Below are positions 1 through 9,403 of a stretch of 64,000 nt of DNA, piece after piece. This DNA is from an uncultured Clostridia bacterium (GTDB lineage: Bacteria; Bacillota; Clostridia; Lachnospirales; CAG-274). The notes under the pieces were generated by a model that made no database searches, was not told where the DNA came from, and worked only from the letters and a program-made list of their open reading frames with translations. Made by a program: the position numbers and the translations under genes. Numbering within the stretch: the first letter of the stretch is position 1; every line of letters starts with the position of its first letter. The stretch covers positions 1 through 64,000 of the forward strand of contig CANQDF010000004.1 of the NCBI GenBank assembly GCA_947591605.1, given 5' to 3'.

Positions 1-216
1 TTTGTAGTTGTCCTTGAAATCGGGTTCTCTGTACCAATCGAATATTTCAAATTCATATGTATACGGCTTAAATTCTGTAGCAATCTTTTTTAAGTCATCA
101 ACTGCCATATGTCCATTGGGTGAATGTCCTACCCAACAATGTCTGCAGCGGTTTGGACAACCATACATATCCAATGCCAAGGTAAGTTTTTTAAATTTAA
201 CTTCTATGATAATCAC
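1..216 (-). CDS. Radical SAM domain protein, N-terminal part (runs off the window)
   Basis: The reverse strand is open from a GTG at its right end to the window edge, giving 72 residues. About 20 residues in, it reads YGCPNRCRHCW, a CX3CX2C cluster-binding motif, so this is the start of a radical S-adenosylmethionine enzyme with the [4Fe-4S] site near its N-terminus. An AAAGAAG sequence precedes the GTG; a start at a downstream TTG or ATG is also possible. The rest of the protein, and so its substrate, lies outside the window. It is separated from the next gene by a terminator hairpin. Confidence 0.75.
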   Translation of the reverse strand, partial: MIIIEVKFKKLTLALDMYGCPNRCRHCWVGHSPNGHMAVDDLKKIATEFKPYTYEFEIFDWYREPDFKDNYK

Positions 217-310
217 CTACTTCTTTACATAAAACTAATTGCATACTGAAGTCAAAGAAATGCTTTTATCTTTAAAAATTTGGGGAATAGGATTTTTATT
301 GCACTTGCTT

Positions 311-344
311 AAAAGGAACGCAGTGTTTTTTCTGCGTTCCTTTT
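311..344 (-). terminator. Hairpin terminator after the DUF378 gene
   Basis: A perfect 13-bp inverted repeat (AAAAGGAACGCAG and its complement) encloses an 8-nt loop. It lies about 30 bp beyond the stop of the DUF378 gene and ahead of the radical SAM gene. The A/T ends of the arms supply a T-run in both directions, so it may work both ways. Confidence 0.75.
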
Positions 345-375
345 AGATATTTATGCAATCTACAAAAATATTGCT

Positions 376-600
376 CTACCTGGATTTAGCCATACTTCTG
401 TCCTGAAGCTTTGAATACATTGTAAGCATATAAAGACCCGCAATACCTACAAGCGCATAAATTATCCTTGCTATAAAGGATGTACCGCCGCCTGTAAGCA
501 TGCCTACAAGGTTAAAGTTGAAAAATCCCACTAAACCCCAGTTTACGGCACCTATTATAACAACCGTAAGTGCAGCGATATTAAGAGCCTTACTGTCCAT
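376..600 (-). CDS. DUF378 family small membrane protein
   Basis: This 74-residue protein has two hydrophobic segments (about residues 8-30 and 42-62) joined by a Gly-rich loop, with the NWGLVGFF signature typical of DUF378 (YuzA-like) proteins. The function of the family is unknown; it is predicted to sit in the cytoplasmic membrane. The start is well supported by an AAGGAGGG ribosome site. It appears to be a single-gene unit with its own terminator and a 120-bp upstream gap in which no clear promoter was seen. Confidence 0.85.
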   Translation of the reverse strand: MDSKALNIAALTVVIIGAVNWGLVGFFNFNLVGMLTGGGTSFIARIIYALVGIAGLYMLTMYSKLQDRSMAKSR

Positions 601-721
601 AAATCATCCCTCCTTTTAAAAGTGGTTACATACTTATTCTCTCTAAAGAGGGACAAAAAAAACAAGGCAAATTATGCAAAAGCAATATAAATATTTTATG
701 GAAAATTTTATTTTACAGGCA

Positions 722-1483
722 TTATCTGGCAAGCCAGCCTCCGTCTACCGCAACGGTAAAACCGTTTACATAGCTTGACGCCTCGGAGCATAAAAATACC
801 ACTGCGCCCATCATATCCTCGGGTGTTCCCCAACGTCCTGCGGGGATCCTTTCAAGTATCTCATTTGAGCGCTGCTCATCGCTCCTCAATTGATTTGTAT
901 TATTTGTTGCCATATAGCCCGGAGCAATTGCATTTACATTTATGCCATAGCTTGCCCATTCATTGGCAAGAGCTCTTGTAAGCCCCAGCACAGCAGATTT
1001 GCTGGCAGTATACGAAGGTACCCTTATACCGCCCTGATATGAAAGCATTGAAGCAACATTAACTATTTTACCGCCGCTGCCCTGCTTTATATATTGCCTT
1101 GCAAATGCCTGACAGAGAAAAAATACTGCCTTTTGATTGGTCATTATGACCTTATCCCAGCTTTCCTCGGCATAATCAATGGCATCCTCTCTTATAATTA
1201 TACCTGCATTGTTCACAAGTATATCTACGCTGCCAAACTTTTCCACTGCCTCGTTTACAATTCTGTCAATCGGCTCAATTGATGACAGATCCGCAATTAT
1301 TTCAAGAAATTCTCCTCCGTTTTCCTCTATCATGAGCCTTGTCTGCTCACAGCTTCTCCTTGCAACGCCTGCCACTGCGGCGCCTGCCTGTGAAAGAGCA
1401 ACGCACATGCCCTGTCCAAGACCTGTGTTTGCACCCGTTACCACCGCTGTTTTGCCCTTTAAGCTGAATTTATCAAGTATCAT
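722..1483 (-). CDS. kduD: SDR oxidoreductase, KduD-like (2-dehydro-3-deoxy-D-gluconate 5-dehydrogenase type)
   Basis: A 253-residue classical short-chain dehydrogenase. It has the cofactor motif TGANTGLG (16-23), NNAG (91-94), catalytic Ser145 and the YTASK pair Tyr158/Lys162, and ends in the usual VDGGW. Length and overall sequence fit the KduD branch, which interconverts keto-deoxy sugar acids in pectin/uronate breakdown using NAD(H). No other uronate genes are nearby, so the substrate is inferred from similarity only; a gluconate 5-dehydrogenase role is an alternative. GGAGG precedes the ATG. It lies 17 bp after the thiN stop and may be co-transcribed. Confidence 0.75.
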   Translation of the reverse strand: MILDKFSLKGKTAVVTGANTGLGQGMCVALSQAGAAVAGVARRSCEQTRLMIEENGGEFLEIIADLSSIEPIDRIVNEAVEKFGSVDILVNNAGIIIREDAIDYAEESWDKVIMTNQKAVFFLCQAFARQYIKQGSGGKIVNVASMLSYQGGIRVPSYTASKSAVLGLTRALANEWASYGINVNAIAPGYMATNNTNQLRSDEQRSNEILERIPAGRWGTPEDMMGAVVFLCSEASSYVNGFTVAVDGGWLAR

Positions 1484-1500
1484 TATTATTCCTCCGTTTC

Positions 1501-2136
1501 TTAATCATGTGCTATTATGCTCATAATAACACCTTTTTTTATGATTAAATATGCTGTATCCGATATTATGACATTGCTTACCGTGCGTGAAGAGCCCTTT
1601 GTAATTTTGTCGTTTTCAAGCGGATATTCAAGTCCATACGATGTAACACCCTCAACCGTATCGCTTAACGGCAAAAGCGAGATATAAGCACCCTTGCACC
1701 CCTTGACCTCAAGCCTGTTATCGACAAGCTCCACAAGGTTATTATCATCTGCCAAACGTGCTCTTATGCCCTTTTTAAGCAGAGGCAGCAGCAAATGTAT
1801 ATTTGCTGCCGTATGGTCGAGCCTGCTGCCCGACGCCGCAAGCAGCACAATGTCATCCGCACCCTTTTCCTCGGCAGCCATTATACCAAGCTCTGTATCG
1901 GTATGATCCTTTTTTGCGGGGTAAGAGCGTATATCCGCAGCCTTATTCCTGTAAAAATTCAATACGGACGGGTCGGCGGAATCAAAATCACCCAAAATTA
2001 TATCCGGTACAAGCTTTTCGGCATATGTATATTCGATACCCTTGTCGCAGGCAATAAGTATGCTGTTATCCTCAATATACCTGCGTATAATAGAGGTATT
2101 CGGCATAGCGCCGCCCGACACTATTATCGCCCTCAT
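1501..2136 (-). CDS. thiN: Thiamine pyrophosphokinase
   Basis: A 211-residue protein that makes thiamine diphosphate from thiamine and ATP. The family motifs GDFDS (49-53) and KKDHTDTE (75-82) form the Mg-ATP site, and a C-terminal beta-rich region binds thiamine. Its ATG overlaps the rpe stop as ATGA, so the two are translationally coupled. The order prpC-prkC-rsgA-rpe-thiN is a common arrangement in Clostridia and Bacilli. It is the last gene of the translation/signalling operon, unless the SDR gene is also read through. Confidence 0.92.
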   Translation of the reverse strand: MRAIIVSGGAMPNTSIIRRYIEDNSILIACDKGIEYTYAEKLVPDIILGDFDSADPSVLNFYRNKAADIRSYPAKKDHTDTELGIMAAEEKGADDIVLLAASGSRLDHTAANIHLLLPLLKKGIRARLADDNNLVELVDNRLEVKGCKGAYISLLPLSDTVEGVTSYGLEYPLENDKITKGSSRTVSNVIISDTAYLIIKKGVIMSIIAHD

Positions 2137-2798
2137 AGCTGCCTGTTATCCGTAAGGGACAGGAAAAGCTCCGTGCGCTCCGCAAGATTGTCCGACGAAA
2201 ATACCGACGAACCCGCAACAACAATATCGACCCCGGCATCGACAACCGTACCGACATTGTTTTCGTTTATGCCGCCGTCGATCTCGATATCGAAATCAAG
2301 CATATTTTTTTTGCGATACTCGGCAAGTCCCTTTACATTTTCAAGCGTTGACTCAATAAAGCTCTGTCCACCAAAGCCCGGCTCAACACTCATAACAAGC
2401 ACCATATCAACATATTCCAAAAAAGGTATTATTTTTCTCCAATCCGTTTTTGGCTTTATGGTAATTGCAGGCGTTTTGCCAAGCTCCCTTATACTCTTTA
2501 AGGTCTGCTCGGGTACGGAAGTTGCCTCATAATGTATATTTATTATATCCGCACCTGCTTTTGCAAATGCCTCAACATATCTTTCCGGCTCGGTTATCAT
2601 AAGATGTACGTCCAGTACCTGATCGGTTATACGCCTTACACATTCCAGCACAGGTATGCCTATTGAGATATTGGGCACAAAAACACCGTCCATTACATCA
2701 AAATGCAAATATTTTACACCCTTTTGCTTAAGTACCTCGATCTGTTCCCCAAGTACGGCAAAATCGGCAGACAACAACGACGGAGCAAGTATAGCCAT
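2133..2798 (-). CDS. rpe: Ribulose-phosphate 3-epimerase
   Basis: This 221-residue TIM-barrel enzyme interconverts ribulose 5-phosphate and xylulose 5-phosphate in the pentose phosphate pathway. Visible motifs are HFDVMDG (32-38), HLMI at His65, VEPGFGGQSF (138-147) and EIDGGI (172-177), which together carry the metal ligands and phosphate loop. Length is normal for the family. An AGGAG site precedes the start, and its end overlaps thiN by four bases. Confidence 0.95.
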   Translation of the reverse strand: MAILAPSLLSADFAVLGEQIEVLKQKGVKYLHFDVMDGVFVPNISIGIPVLECVRRITDQVLDVHLMITEPERYVEAFAKAGADIINIHYEATSVPEQTLKSIRELGKTPAITIKPKTDWRKIIPFLEYVDMVLVMSVEPGFGGQSFIESTLENVKGLAEYRKKNMLDFDIEIDGGINENNVGTVVDAGVDIVVAGSSVFSSDNLAERTELFLSLTDNRQL

Positions 2799-2830
2799 AA
2801 TTATTTCTCCTTTATATACTAAAACAAAGC

Positions 2831-3694
2831 TTATTTTTGCGTAAGCTCATTATACAGATCTACAAACCTTTCGTATCTCTCGGGCGGTATCTCTTTACCG
2901 ACATGCTCCTTTAAAACACAGCCCGGCTCGGCTATATGTCTGCAGTCATTAAAAAAACAGCCTTCAAGATAGGGAGCAAACTCCCTGAAATGCAGCTTAA
3001 GCTCATCAGCCTTTAAAAAATCAAGGCTTAAGGACGTAAATCCCGGGGAATCAGCAATAAATGTATTTTTATTATATTCAAGCAGCTCAACCTCCCTGGT
3101 TGTATGCTTGCCTCGCTGTATTTTTTTGCTCAATTCACCCGTTTTACGCAGCACATCGGGTATAATTGCATTAATTATACTGGATTTGCCGACTCCCGAC
3201 GGCCCTGCAAACACGGTTACCTTGTCAATAAGCTTATCTCTGAGCACATCAATACCCGTATTTTCGGCAGCAGATGTAAATATAACGTCATATGCGGAAT
3301 ATACCCTGCTTATATATGCCTCCGTATCCGCACTCATAAGATCGCTTTTGTTTATGCAGATAACAACGCTGTCAATACATTTAACGGAAGCAAGTATAAG
3401 AAACCTGTCCAAAAGCTCATAATTTATATCGGGCTGTGCCGCAGCAAACTGTACGACCGCACAATCCACATTTGCCACTCTGGGCCTTACAAGCAGATTT
3501 TTTCTTTCACAGATATGTTCTATAGTGCCTTTGCAGCCGTTATCTCCGACAGGCAATATCTCAACGTAGTCGCCAACCGTCGGGGTAAGCCCCGACCTCC
3601 TGAATTTGCCCCTTGCGCTGCATTCATATACCAAAGACGGAGCGGCAACATAATACAAGCCGCCCACACCTTTTATTATTCTGCCCTTTATCAT
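2831..3694 (-). CDS. rsgA: Ribosome small-subunit GTPase RsgA
   Basis: A 287-residue circularly permuted GTPase that helps mature the 30S subunit. It has an N-terminal OB fold, then the G motifs in permuted order: NKSD (115-118), GPSGVGKSS (164-172), DSPG (215-218). A C-terminal zinc site uses Cys246, Cys251, His253 and Cys259. I place the start at the ATG one base after the prkC stop, where GGAAGAG is correctly spaced; an in-frame extension into prkC lacks a ribosome site. It is co-transcribed with prkC and rpe. Confidence 0.95.
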   Translation of the reverse strand: MIKGRIIKGVGGLYYVAAPSLVYECSARGKFRRSGLTPTVGDYVEILPVGDNGCKGTIEHICERKNLLVRPRVANVDCAVVQFAAAQPDINYELLDRFLILASVKCIDSVVICINKSDLMSADTEAYISRVYSAYDVIFTSAAENTGIDVLRDKLIDKVTVFAGPSGVGKSSIINAIIPDVLRKTGELSKKIQRGKHTTREVELLEYNKNTFIADSPGFTSLSLDFLKADELKLHFREFAPYLEGCFFNDCRHIAEPGCVLKEHVGKEIPPERYERFVDLYNELTQK

Positions 3695-3695
3695 A

Positions 3696-5762
3696 TCAAT
3701 ATTTCTCTTCCACACTGTTTATAAGGACATTGTTGAAATAGATCTCATATGTTGTGTCCTCGTCAATTTTATCGTTTACGGTAAAAGGAAATTCATTGGT
3801 ATAATAGGTATTTTCTATTACAGTCCTGCTGCCGCCGTCTGTTTTGGCAGTAACCTTTACCGATACGGCAGGTATTTCCTCGTCGCCGAGATCGACATTG
3901 TCAAAATCGGCCATTACTGGTATACTTACCGCCTTTTTCTGTTTAACGGGCGCAGATGTGACCTGCTGTGCGGTAGTGGGCTGTACGGGCGCCTCGGTCA
4001 CTGCATTGGGATCCTTGCCCTTGCTGACCGTTATCGTAACAATATATCCTCTTGGCACCGAAGAACCCGGCTGAACACCTTGGCTGGTAGTTTTTCCCGC
4101 CTCATAGCTTTCGCTGTAATCCTCTATTATTTTTGCCTCAAGAGCCTCCTGCTTAAGCATTTCAACGGCAGCGTCCTTGTCTATATAGCGTACATCGGGC
4201 ACCACTACCGTACCCGATTCGGGGCCCGTGCTTACATAAATATCGACCACGGTACCCGGTGCAACGGGAGTACCCTTTGTTATGCTCTGCTTGATCACGG
4301 CACCGACTATTACATCGTCACTTGGCTGGCGTATCACCTCTCCGACTCCAAGGCCGCTCTGTTCAAGGCTTAGCTGTGCGTCCTCCTCGCTGAGGTCTTT
4401 AAGGTCGGGAACCTCAACCATTTCACTGCCGAGGCTGATAACTATGGTTACCCTTTTGTCACGGGGTATTTTTTCGTTTTCCGCAACACTTTGCGAAATA
4501 ACAATACCCTCTGCCACCTGCTCGTTGTGCTCCGACTCCTCCGTGAGGTTTACAAGGCTTTCGGCAGCCAGTTTTTCCGCCTCCTCGGCGCTTAAGCCCT
4601 CAAACAGGGGCACCTTTACCGTAGGATTTTTAATTTCGTTTATAACGTATGCACCTACAACGGTAAGTATTGCAATAAGTACTATTGAGGTAAGCACTGC
4701 GGCAATTACCGCCTTACGCTCTTTATTTTTATCGTAGCTTGCATCCCCCGGATTGTAATCGTTGTCGATATCGTTGTATATATCGGCATTTTCGCCTATA
4801 ACGGGTACATCCATCTTATTTTCGGATTCGGCGCCGCTGCGTATCTTTTTTATTTCCTCTGGGGATACTTTTATTGTCTGGCCGTCCGAGCCTGCCGTAT
4901 CCTCCTTTTCCGTAACAAAGCTGCCGCTGTCGTCATTTAAAGCCTTTTTTAGATCCGATATAAGCTCTCCTGCGGTCTGATACCTTGCATACGGACGCTT
5001 TTGAGTTGCCTTTTTTATTATTTCAACAAGGCTCTTGGAAGCATTTGGGTTAAGCTTTGATATATCCGGGAGCGGCTCCTTAATGTGTTTCATTGCAAGT
5101 GCAACGGGGCTGTCCCCCTCAAAGGGCAGCGTACCGGTTATCATCTCAAACATCATTATACCCAGGGAATATATATCGCTTTTGGCATCAACATAGCCTC
5201 CCTGCGCCTGCTCGGGCGAAAAATAATGCACCGAGCCCATAGCCTCGCCCGTCTGAGTGGTGCTTGACGCCGCTCTGGCTATGCCGAAATCCGTAACCTT
5301 TACCGAGCCTGCATTTTTGCCTGCACCCGAAACAAGTATATTTTGAGGTTTTATATCCCTGTGGACAATGCCGTTTAAATGCGCATGCGCAAGCGCAGAA
5401 GCGACCTGCAGGGAAATACTTATGACCTCCTTGTTGCCAAAGGGAGCCTTTCTGTTTATAAGCTCCTTAAGCGTACATCCGTCAACAAACTCCATTACTA
5501 TAAAGTAAATATCCCCGTCATTGCCTACATCATATACACTTACTATATTCTGGTGAGAAAGGCTTGCCGCAGCCCTTGCCTCAACATTAAACCTTTTTAT
5601 AAATTCGTTATCGGACAGATGCTCCTCCTTTAACACCTTAAAGGTAACATCCCTGTCCAGCTTTTGGTCCTTGGCTCTGTAAACATTTGCCATGCCTCCG
5701 CAGCCTATCTGCTCAATTATATAATATCTGTCATTAACAAGTGTGCCGGGCGTAAGCTTCAT
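3696..5762 (-). CDS. prkC: Membrane Ser/Thr protein kinase with PASTA repeats
   Basis: A 688-residue receptor-like kinase that senses cell-wall fragments and phosphorylates division, wall and translation proteins. The kinase domain (about 10-275) has GCGGMANVY, Lys42, HRDIKPQN (catalytic Asp136) and DFG (158-160). A charged linker leads to one transmembrane helix (351-374) and three outside PASTA repeats (about 382-585). After a Pro/Thr/Gln linker there is an extra C-terminal domain of about 80 residues that is not PASTA-like and may be a beta-sandwich. The ATG overlaps the prpC stop as ATGA, pairing it with its phosphatase. Confidence 0.95.
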   Translation of the reverse strand: MKLTPGTLVNDRYYIIEQIGCGGMANVYRAKDQKLDRDVTFKVLKEEHLSDNEFIKRFNVEARAAASLSHQNIVSVYDVGNDGDIYFIVMEFVDGCTLKELINRKAPFGNKEVISISLQVASALAHAHLNGIVHRDIKPQNILVSGAGKNAGSVKVTDFGIARAASSTTQTGEAMGSVHYFSPEQAQGGYVDAKSDIYSLGIMMFEMITGTLPFEGDSPVALAMKHIKEPLPDISKLNPNASKSLVEIIKKATQKRPYARYQTAGELISDLKKALNDDSGSFVTEKEDTAGSDGQTIKVSPEEIKKIRSGAESENKMDVPVIGENADIYNDIDNDYNPGDASYDKNKERKAVIAAVLTSIVLIAILTVVGAYVINEIKNPTVKVPLFEGLSAEEAEKLAAESLVNLTEESEHNEQVAEGIVISQSVAENEKIPRDKRVTIVISLGSEMVEVPDLKDLSEEDAQLSLEQSGLGVGEVIRQPSDDVIVGAVIKQSITKGTPVAPGTVVDIYVSTGPESGTVVVPDVRYIDKDAAVEMLKQEALEAKIIEDYSESYEAGKTTSQGVQPGSSVPRGYIVTITVSKGKDPNAVTEAPVQPTTAQQVTSAPVKQKKAVSIPVMADFDNVDLGDEEIPAVSVKVTAKTDGGSRTVIENTYYTNEFPFTVNDKIDEDTTYEIYFNNVLINSVEEKY

Positions 5763-6505
5763 AACTTGTCCACCTCCCCAAGGTCAATAAGTATTGCGGA
5801 TATGTTGTCTTTACCGCCTTTTTCGTTTGCAGCATCAATAAGCATATCAAGCCTCTGTTCAAGCGTTGATCCGTCCCTGCGTACTATCGACAATATCTCG
5901 TCATTTTTCAGCATCGTATTAAGCCCGTCACTGCACAAAAGCAAAATATCGTCATCCTTTAAATTTATCACAAGTCCGTCTGCCTCTACGGAAGCATTTG
6001 TCCCAAGAGCCCTTGTTATGATATTTCGGTCGGGATGGTTTTCAGCCTCTTCCGGGGTGAGCTTACCTGCCCGCACCATTTCCCCCACATATGAATGGTC
6101 GGTGGTAATTTGCTCTATGCTGTCCGTCCCTATCCTGTATAGCCTGCTGTCCCCTACATGAGCTATGTACGCCGTACTGCCGTCTACGCAGCAGCCTACA
6201 AAGGTGGTACCCATGTTGGAACAGTCGGTATTTTCGGCGGCATAATTAAAAACCGTCACATTGGCTGCTCTGACTGCATCTATAAGCGTATCAAGTATCT
6301 CCTCGCCCGACGCATCATAAATAAGATTATCGCAGCAGGCTGTTATGGCAAGATTGCTTGCAACCTCGCCTGCCTTGTGACCGCCCATGCCGTCTGCCAC
6401 AATATAAAGATTCGGCAGCATACCCACCGGCTCGTTTTTGACCAGAACAGAGTCCTCGTTGTTTGACCTGACCCTGCCGATATCCGTTTTGCCAATACCT
6501 ATCAT
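5759..6505 (-). CDS. prpC: PP2C-type protein phosphatase (partner of PrkC)
   Basis: A 248-residue soluble PPM-family phosphatase. The metal-binding motifs are intact: RSNNED (13-18), VADGMGGH around Asp38-Gly39, HVGDSR (116-121) and a downstream LLCSDGL. It removes phosphates added by PrkC. The start codon abuts the rlmN stop, with an AGAGGTG ribosome site inside rlmN, and its end overlaps prkC by four bases. It acts in the cytoplasm. Confidence 0.95.
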   Translation of the reverse strand: MIGIGKTDIGRVRSNNEDSVLVKNEPVGMLPNLYIVADGMGGHKAGEVASNLAITACCDNLIYDASGEEILDTLIDAVRAANVTVFNYAAENTDCSNMGTTFVGCCVDGSTAYIAHVGDSRLYRIGTDSIEQITTDHSYVGEMVRAGKLTPEEAENHPDRNIITRALGTNASVEADGLVINLKDDDILLLCSDGLNTMLKNDEILSIVRRDGSTLEQRLDMLIDAANEKGGKDNISAILIDLGEVDKL

Positions 6506-7549
6506 TTAAACACCTCTGTTATCCTTATATCTCTTACGCAGCTGACCGCACGCTGCATTAATATCGCTGCCAAGCCTGCGTCTTACGGTGACCTCAATAC
6601 CGTTATCATCAAGCACCGAGGCAAAGGCTTTTATATTTTCCTCGCTGCTGCGTATATAATTATTTTCCTTTACGTCGTTTACCGGTATGAGATTTACATG
6701 ACACATTGAACCGTGCAGCCTGCCTGCAAGCTCAACGGCATTTTCCCTGCTGTCATTAACGCCCCGTATAAGCGCATATTCATAGGTAACACGCCTTTTT
6801 GTTACATCGGCGTATTTTTTTGCCGCACAAATCAGTTCGTCTATCGGATACCGATTTGCAACAGGCATAATACTGCGCCTTATATCGTCATTTGGCGCAT
6901 GCAGCGAAATGGCAAGGGTAATTTGCAGCCTAAGCTCCATAAGCTTGTATATTTTATCCACAATACCGCAGGTTGAAAGCGTTATATGGCGCATACCTAT
7001 CCCCATGCCCTTATCGCTGTTTATTATTTTTATAAAATTCAGTACGTTATCGTAATTATCAAGCGGTTCACCGCTGCCCATAATAACTACGTTAGATATT
7101 CTCTTGCCTGTATCGCTTTGTATCTGATATACCTGACCTGCAATTTCACCCGCAAGCAGGTTCCTTTCCAGCCCGTCCACGGTTGAAGCGCAAAAGGAGC
7201 ATCCCATCCTGCAGCCCGCCTGTGATGAAACACATACCGAATTTCCGTAATTGTACGGCATAAACACGCTTTCTATTATCGTATTTCCGCCGATGTCAAA
7301 CAGATACTTTACGGTGCCGTCTTTATGAGAGGACAGCTTTTGCAGTATGTACGGAGAGCTTATATAAAATTTGTTATCAAGCTTTTCCCTTAAAGCCTTT
7401 GAAATATTGGTCATTTCGTCAAAGCTCGACACCTGCTTTGCATGCAGCCATTCAAATATCTGCACCGCTCTGAATGTCTTTTCTCCGAGGGCGGAAAGCT
7501 CCTCAGCGATCTCATCGGCTGTAAGGCTTTTTATATCTGTCTTATCCAT
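6506..7549 (-). CDS. rlmN: 23S rRNA (A2503-C2)/tRNA (A37-C2) methyltransferase RlmN
   Basis: A 347-residue radical SAM methyltransferase. The cluster cysteines are Cys113, Cys117 and Cys120 (CRMGCSFC), followed by GSGEPLDNYDN. The resolving cysteine of the family is Cys334 in AACGQLRKRY, near the C-terminus. I chose the ATG that overlaps the rsmB stop as TGATG; the reading frame stays open 31 codons further into rsmB, but that part is rsmB sequence read out of frame. The protein modifies the peptidyl-transferase region and some tRNAs. Confidence 0.95.
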   Translation of the reverse strand: MDKTDIKSLTADEIAEELSALGEKTFRAVQIFEWLHAKQVSSFDEMTNISKALREKLDNKFYISSPYILQKLSSHKDGTVKYLFDIGGNTIIESVFMPYNYGNSVCVSSQAGCRMGCSFCASTVDGLERNLLAGEIAGQVYQIQSDTGKRISNVVIMGSGEPLDNYDNVLNFIKIINSDKGMGIGMRHITLSTCGIVDKIYKLMELRLQITLAISLHAPNDDIRRSIMPVANRYPIDELICAAKKYADVTKRRVTYEYALIRGVNDSRENAVELAGRLHGSMCHVNLIPVNDVKENNYIRSSEENIKAFASVLDDNGIEVTVRRRLGSDINAACGQLRKRYKDNRGV

Positions 7550-8892
7550 CAGCTTTTCCTCACAAACTTTGCTATAAAAAATCCGTCGGTGCCAAAGCTG
7601 CCGGGCAGTATCTGTATATATCCCTCCCGTGCTGTATTGCATCTAAGAGCATCCGGGAGATATTCGGTTATGTCCTCTGTTTCAAAATCAAAATTATCTA
7701 TAAACCATTTTACGTTTTCCTCATTTTCCTTTGCGGAAATCGTACAGGTAGAATACAGCAAAACACCGCCTTTTTTCACACATGCGGCAGATGCCTTTAA
7801 AATTTCCTTTTGCAATGCGGAAAGGCTTATTATATCGTCATAAGTTTTATTGTATTTTATATCGGGCTTTTTTTTCACAAGCCCAAGTCCCGAGCACGGA
7901 GCATCCACAAGTACACGATCCGCCGCAGCCTCATATTGCTTATCAAAGGCAGCCGCATCTCTTAACACAGGCTTTACAATATCAAGCCCTAGCCTTTTTG
8001 CTCCCTCGTTAAGCAGCTTTATTTTATGTTCGTATATATCCCCAGAGATAATGCTGCCCTTGTTGCCCATGAGGTACCCGCAGTAGAAGCTTTTGCCTCC
8101 CGGCGCCGCACATACATCAATTACGGTATCGCCTTTTTGAGGATCCATAATTTTTACGGCAAGCATCGAGCTTTCGTCCATAATATGAAACATACCCATC
8201 TTGTATGCCTTTGATTTTGATATATCCTTGGTTTTTGAGATATAAAAGCTGTCACCCTTAAGCGCACCGTCTGTAACGGCGATATTATCTCCCGCCAGCA
8301 CCTCTTTAAGGTATGGCCCCGTTGCCCTGTTTTTATTGATACAGGCACATATGCGAGGCGGCGCAAGGTTTTCCGAACAGATCCCGCAAACGCTCTCAAA
8401 GCTGAGCTCCTCCAGCCAATAATCTATTATCCACCTTGGGTAGGAATATCTGACCGATAAATATTCCACAGGGGTTTTGTCCTTATCCGGATATTTTATT
8501 GAACCCTTATACCTTGCAATATTGCGCAGAACACCGTTTACAAAGCCCGACAGCTGCATAAAGCCCTTTTTCTTTATAAGCGCCACAGCCTCGTTGCATG
8601 CCGCACTGTCGGGTATTTTATCCATAAAAACTATCTGGTAGACCGCAATGCGCAGCGTGTTTAAAACAAGCGGCTTCATTTTGGGAACCGGTGTTTTTGA
8701 AAATTGGTCAATAATATAATCAATGTTTATAAGGTTCCTCAATGTTCCGTTTACCAGCTCCGTAACAAAGCTGCGCTGTACAACGGAGAGGCGGCTGTTT
8801 TTTGCAAGCTCCTTTCTCAGGACTATATTGTTATAGCCCTTTTCACTGAGGATATCCGTAACGGCATAAAGCGCAATTTCTCTTTCTTTCAT
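7549..8892 (-). CDS. rsmB: 16S rRNA (cytosine967-C5)-methyltransferase RsmB
   Basis: A 447-residue protein with an N-terminal NusB-like RNA-binding domain (about 1-135) and a C-terminal SAM-dependent methyltransferase. The SAM loop is DVCAAPGGKS (259-268) and the two catalytic cysteines lie in PCSG (332-335) and STC (381-383). AGAGGTT is correctly placed for the ATG; a TTG two codons upstream would leave no spacer. It is translationally coupled to rlmN. Confidence 0.95.
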   Translation of the reverse strand: MKEREIALYAVTDILSEKGYNNIVLRKELAKNSRLSVVQRSFVTELVNGTLRNLINIDYIIDQFSKTPVPKMKPLVLNTLRIAVYQIVFMDKIPDSAACNEAVALIKKKGFMQLSGFVNGVLRNIARYKGSIKYPDKDKTPVEYLSVRYSYPRWIIDYWLEELSFESVCGICSENLAPPRICACINKNRATGPYLKEVLAGDNIAVTDGALKGDSFYISKTKDISKSKAYKMGMFHIMDESSMLAVKIMDPQKGDTVIDVCAAPGGKSFYCGYLMGNKGSIISGDIYEHKIKLLNEGAKRLGLDIVKPVLRDAAAFDKQYEAAADRVLVDAPCSGLGLVKKKPDIKYNKTYDDIISLSALQKEILKASAACVKKGGVLLYSTCTISAKENEENVKWFIDNFDFETEDITEYLPDALRCNTAREGYIQILPGSFGTDGFFIAKFVRKS

Positions 8893-8944
8893 AGGCAACC
8901 TCTGACAGGCGAAAAACCGCCCTGCATACTTAAATTATAAAATA

Positions 8945-9358
8945 TCAAAAACCGCTCAAAAAGTTTTTCTTTTTGTTGGGCTCCTCGTTAGGCTTTGCCT
9001 TTTCGGGGAACTCAAGCATACTTCCGCTGTCATTTACGGCATCTGCAATATATTTTTTTATAACCGGGAATATGTACTTGCAGTTTTTCATAAACTCGTT
9101 ATTGCCGTCGGCAAATCTCATCTTGCTGAAATACATCGGAAATACGCTTGCAAACTCGACATAATCGACCTCGATGGGTTCCTCTATAGGCTCAAAGCCC
9201 AGTACGCCCGGGATACTTGTAAAAACAAGCCTGTCGACCTCAAACTTGGCAAAAAAGCTTTTTTGTATCTCGTTAAGCTTGTTTGAGCCCGTCTTAAGCT
9301 CTGCCTTTTCCTTGGATAAAGCCTTCATGACCTGTAACCATGCTTCATTGGGTAACAT
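8945..9358 (-). CDS. Hypothetical protein, 137 aa
   Basis: I do not recognise this protein. It is soluble by composition, with a charged N-terminal helix (about 8-35), a central hydrophobic and acidic stretch around VLGFEPIEEPIEVDYVEF, and a low-complexity charged tail ending NKKKNFLSGF. No signal peptide or membrane helix is seen. A GGGAGG site supports the start, and it lies about 50 bp upstream of rsmB in the same direction, so it is probably the first gene of that operon. A possible TTGTTT-16-TACAAT promoter lies in front. Confidence 0.7.
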   Translation of the reverse strand: MLPNEAWLQVMKALSKEKAELKTGSNKLNEIQKSFFAKFEVDRLVFTSIPGVLGFEPIEEPIEVDYVEFASVFPMYFSKMRFADGNNEFMKNCKYIFPVIKKYIADAVNDSGSMLEFPEKAKPNEEPNKKKNFLSGF

Positions 9359-9403
9359 AAAAAAACCTCCCGTTAAAAAAAGTCTTTATTTTTTGGCTTT
9401 TTG

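Noticed and set aside
7550-7642. Longer RlmN with 31 extra residues
   Set aside because: That part is rsmB coding sequence in another frame; the ATG overlapping the rsmB stop gives the family length.
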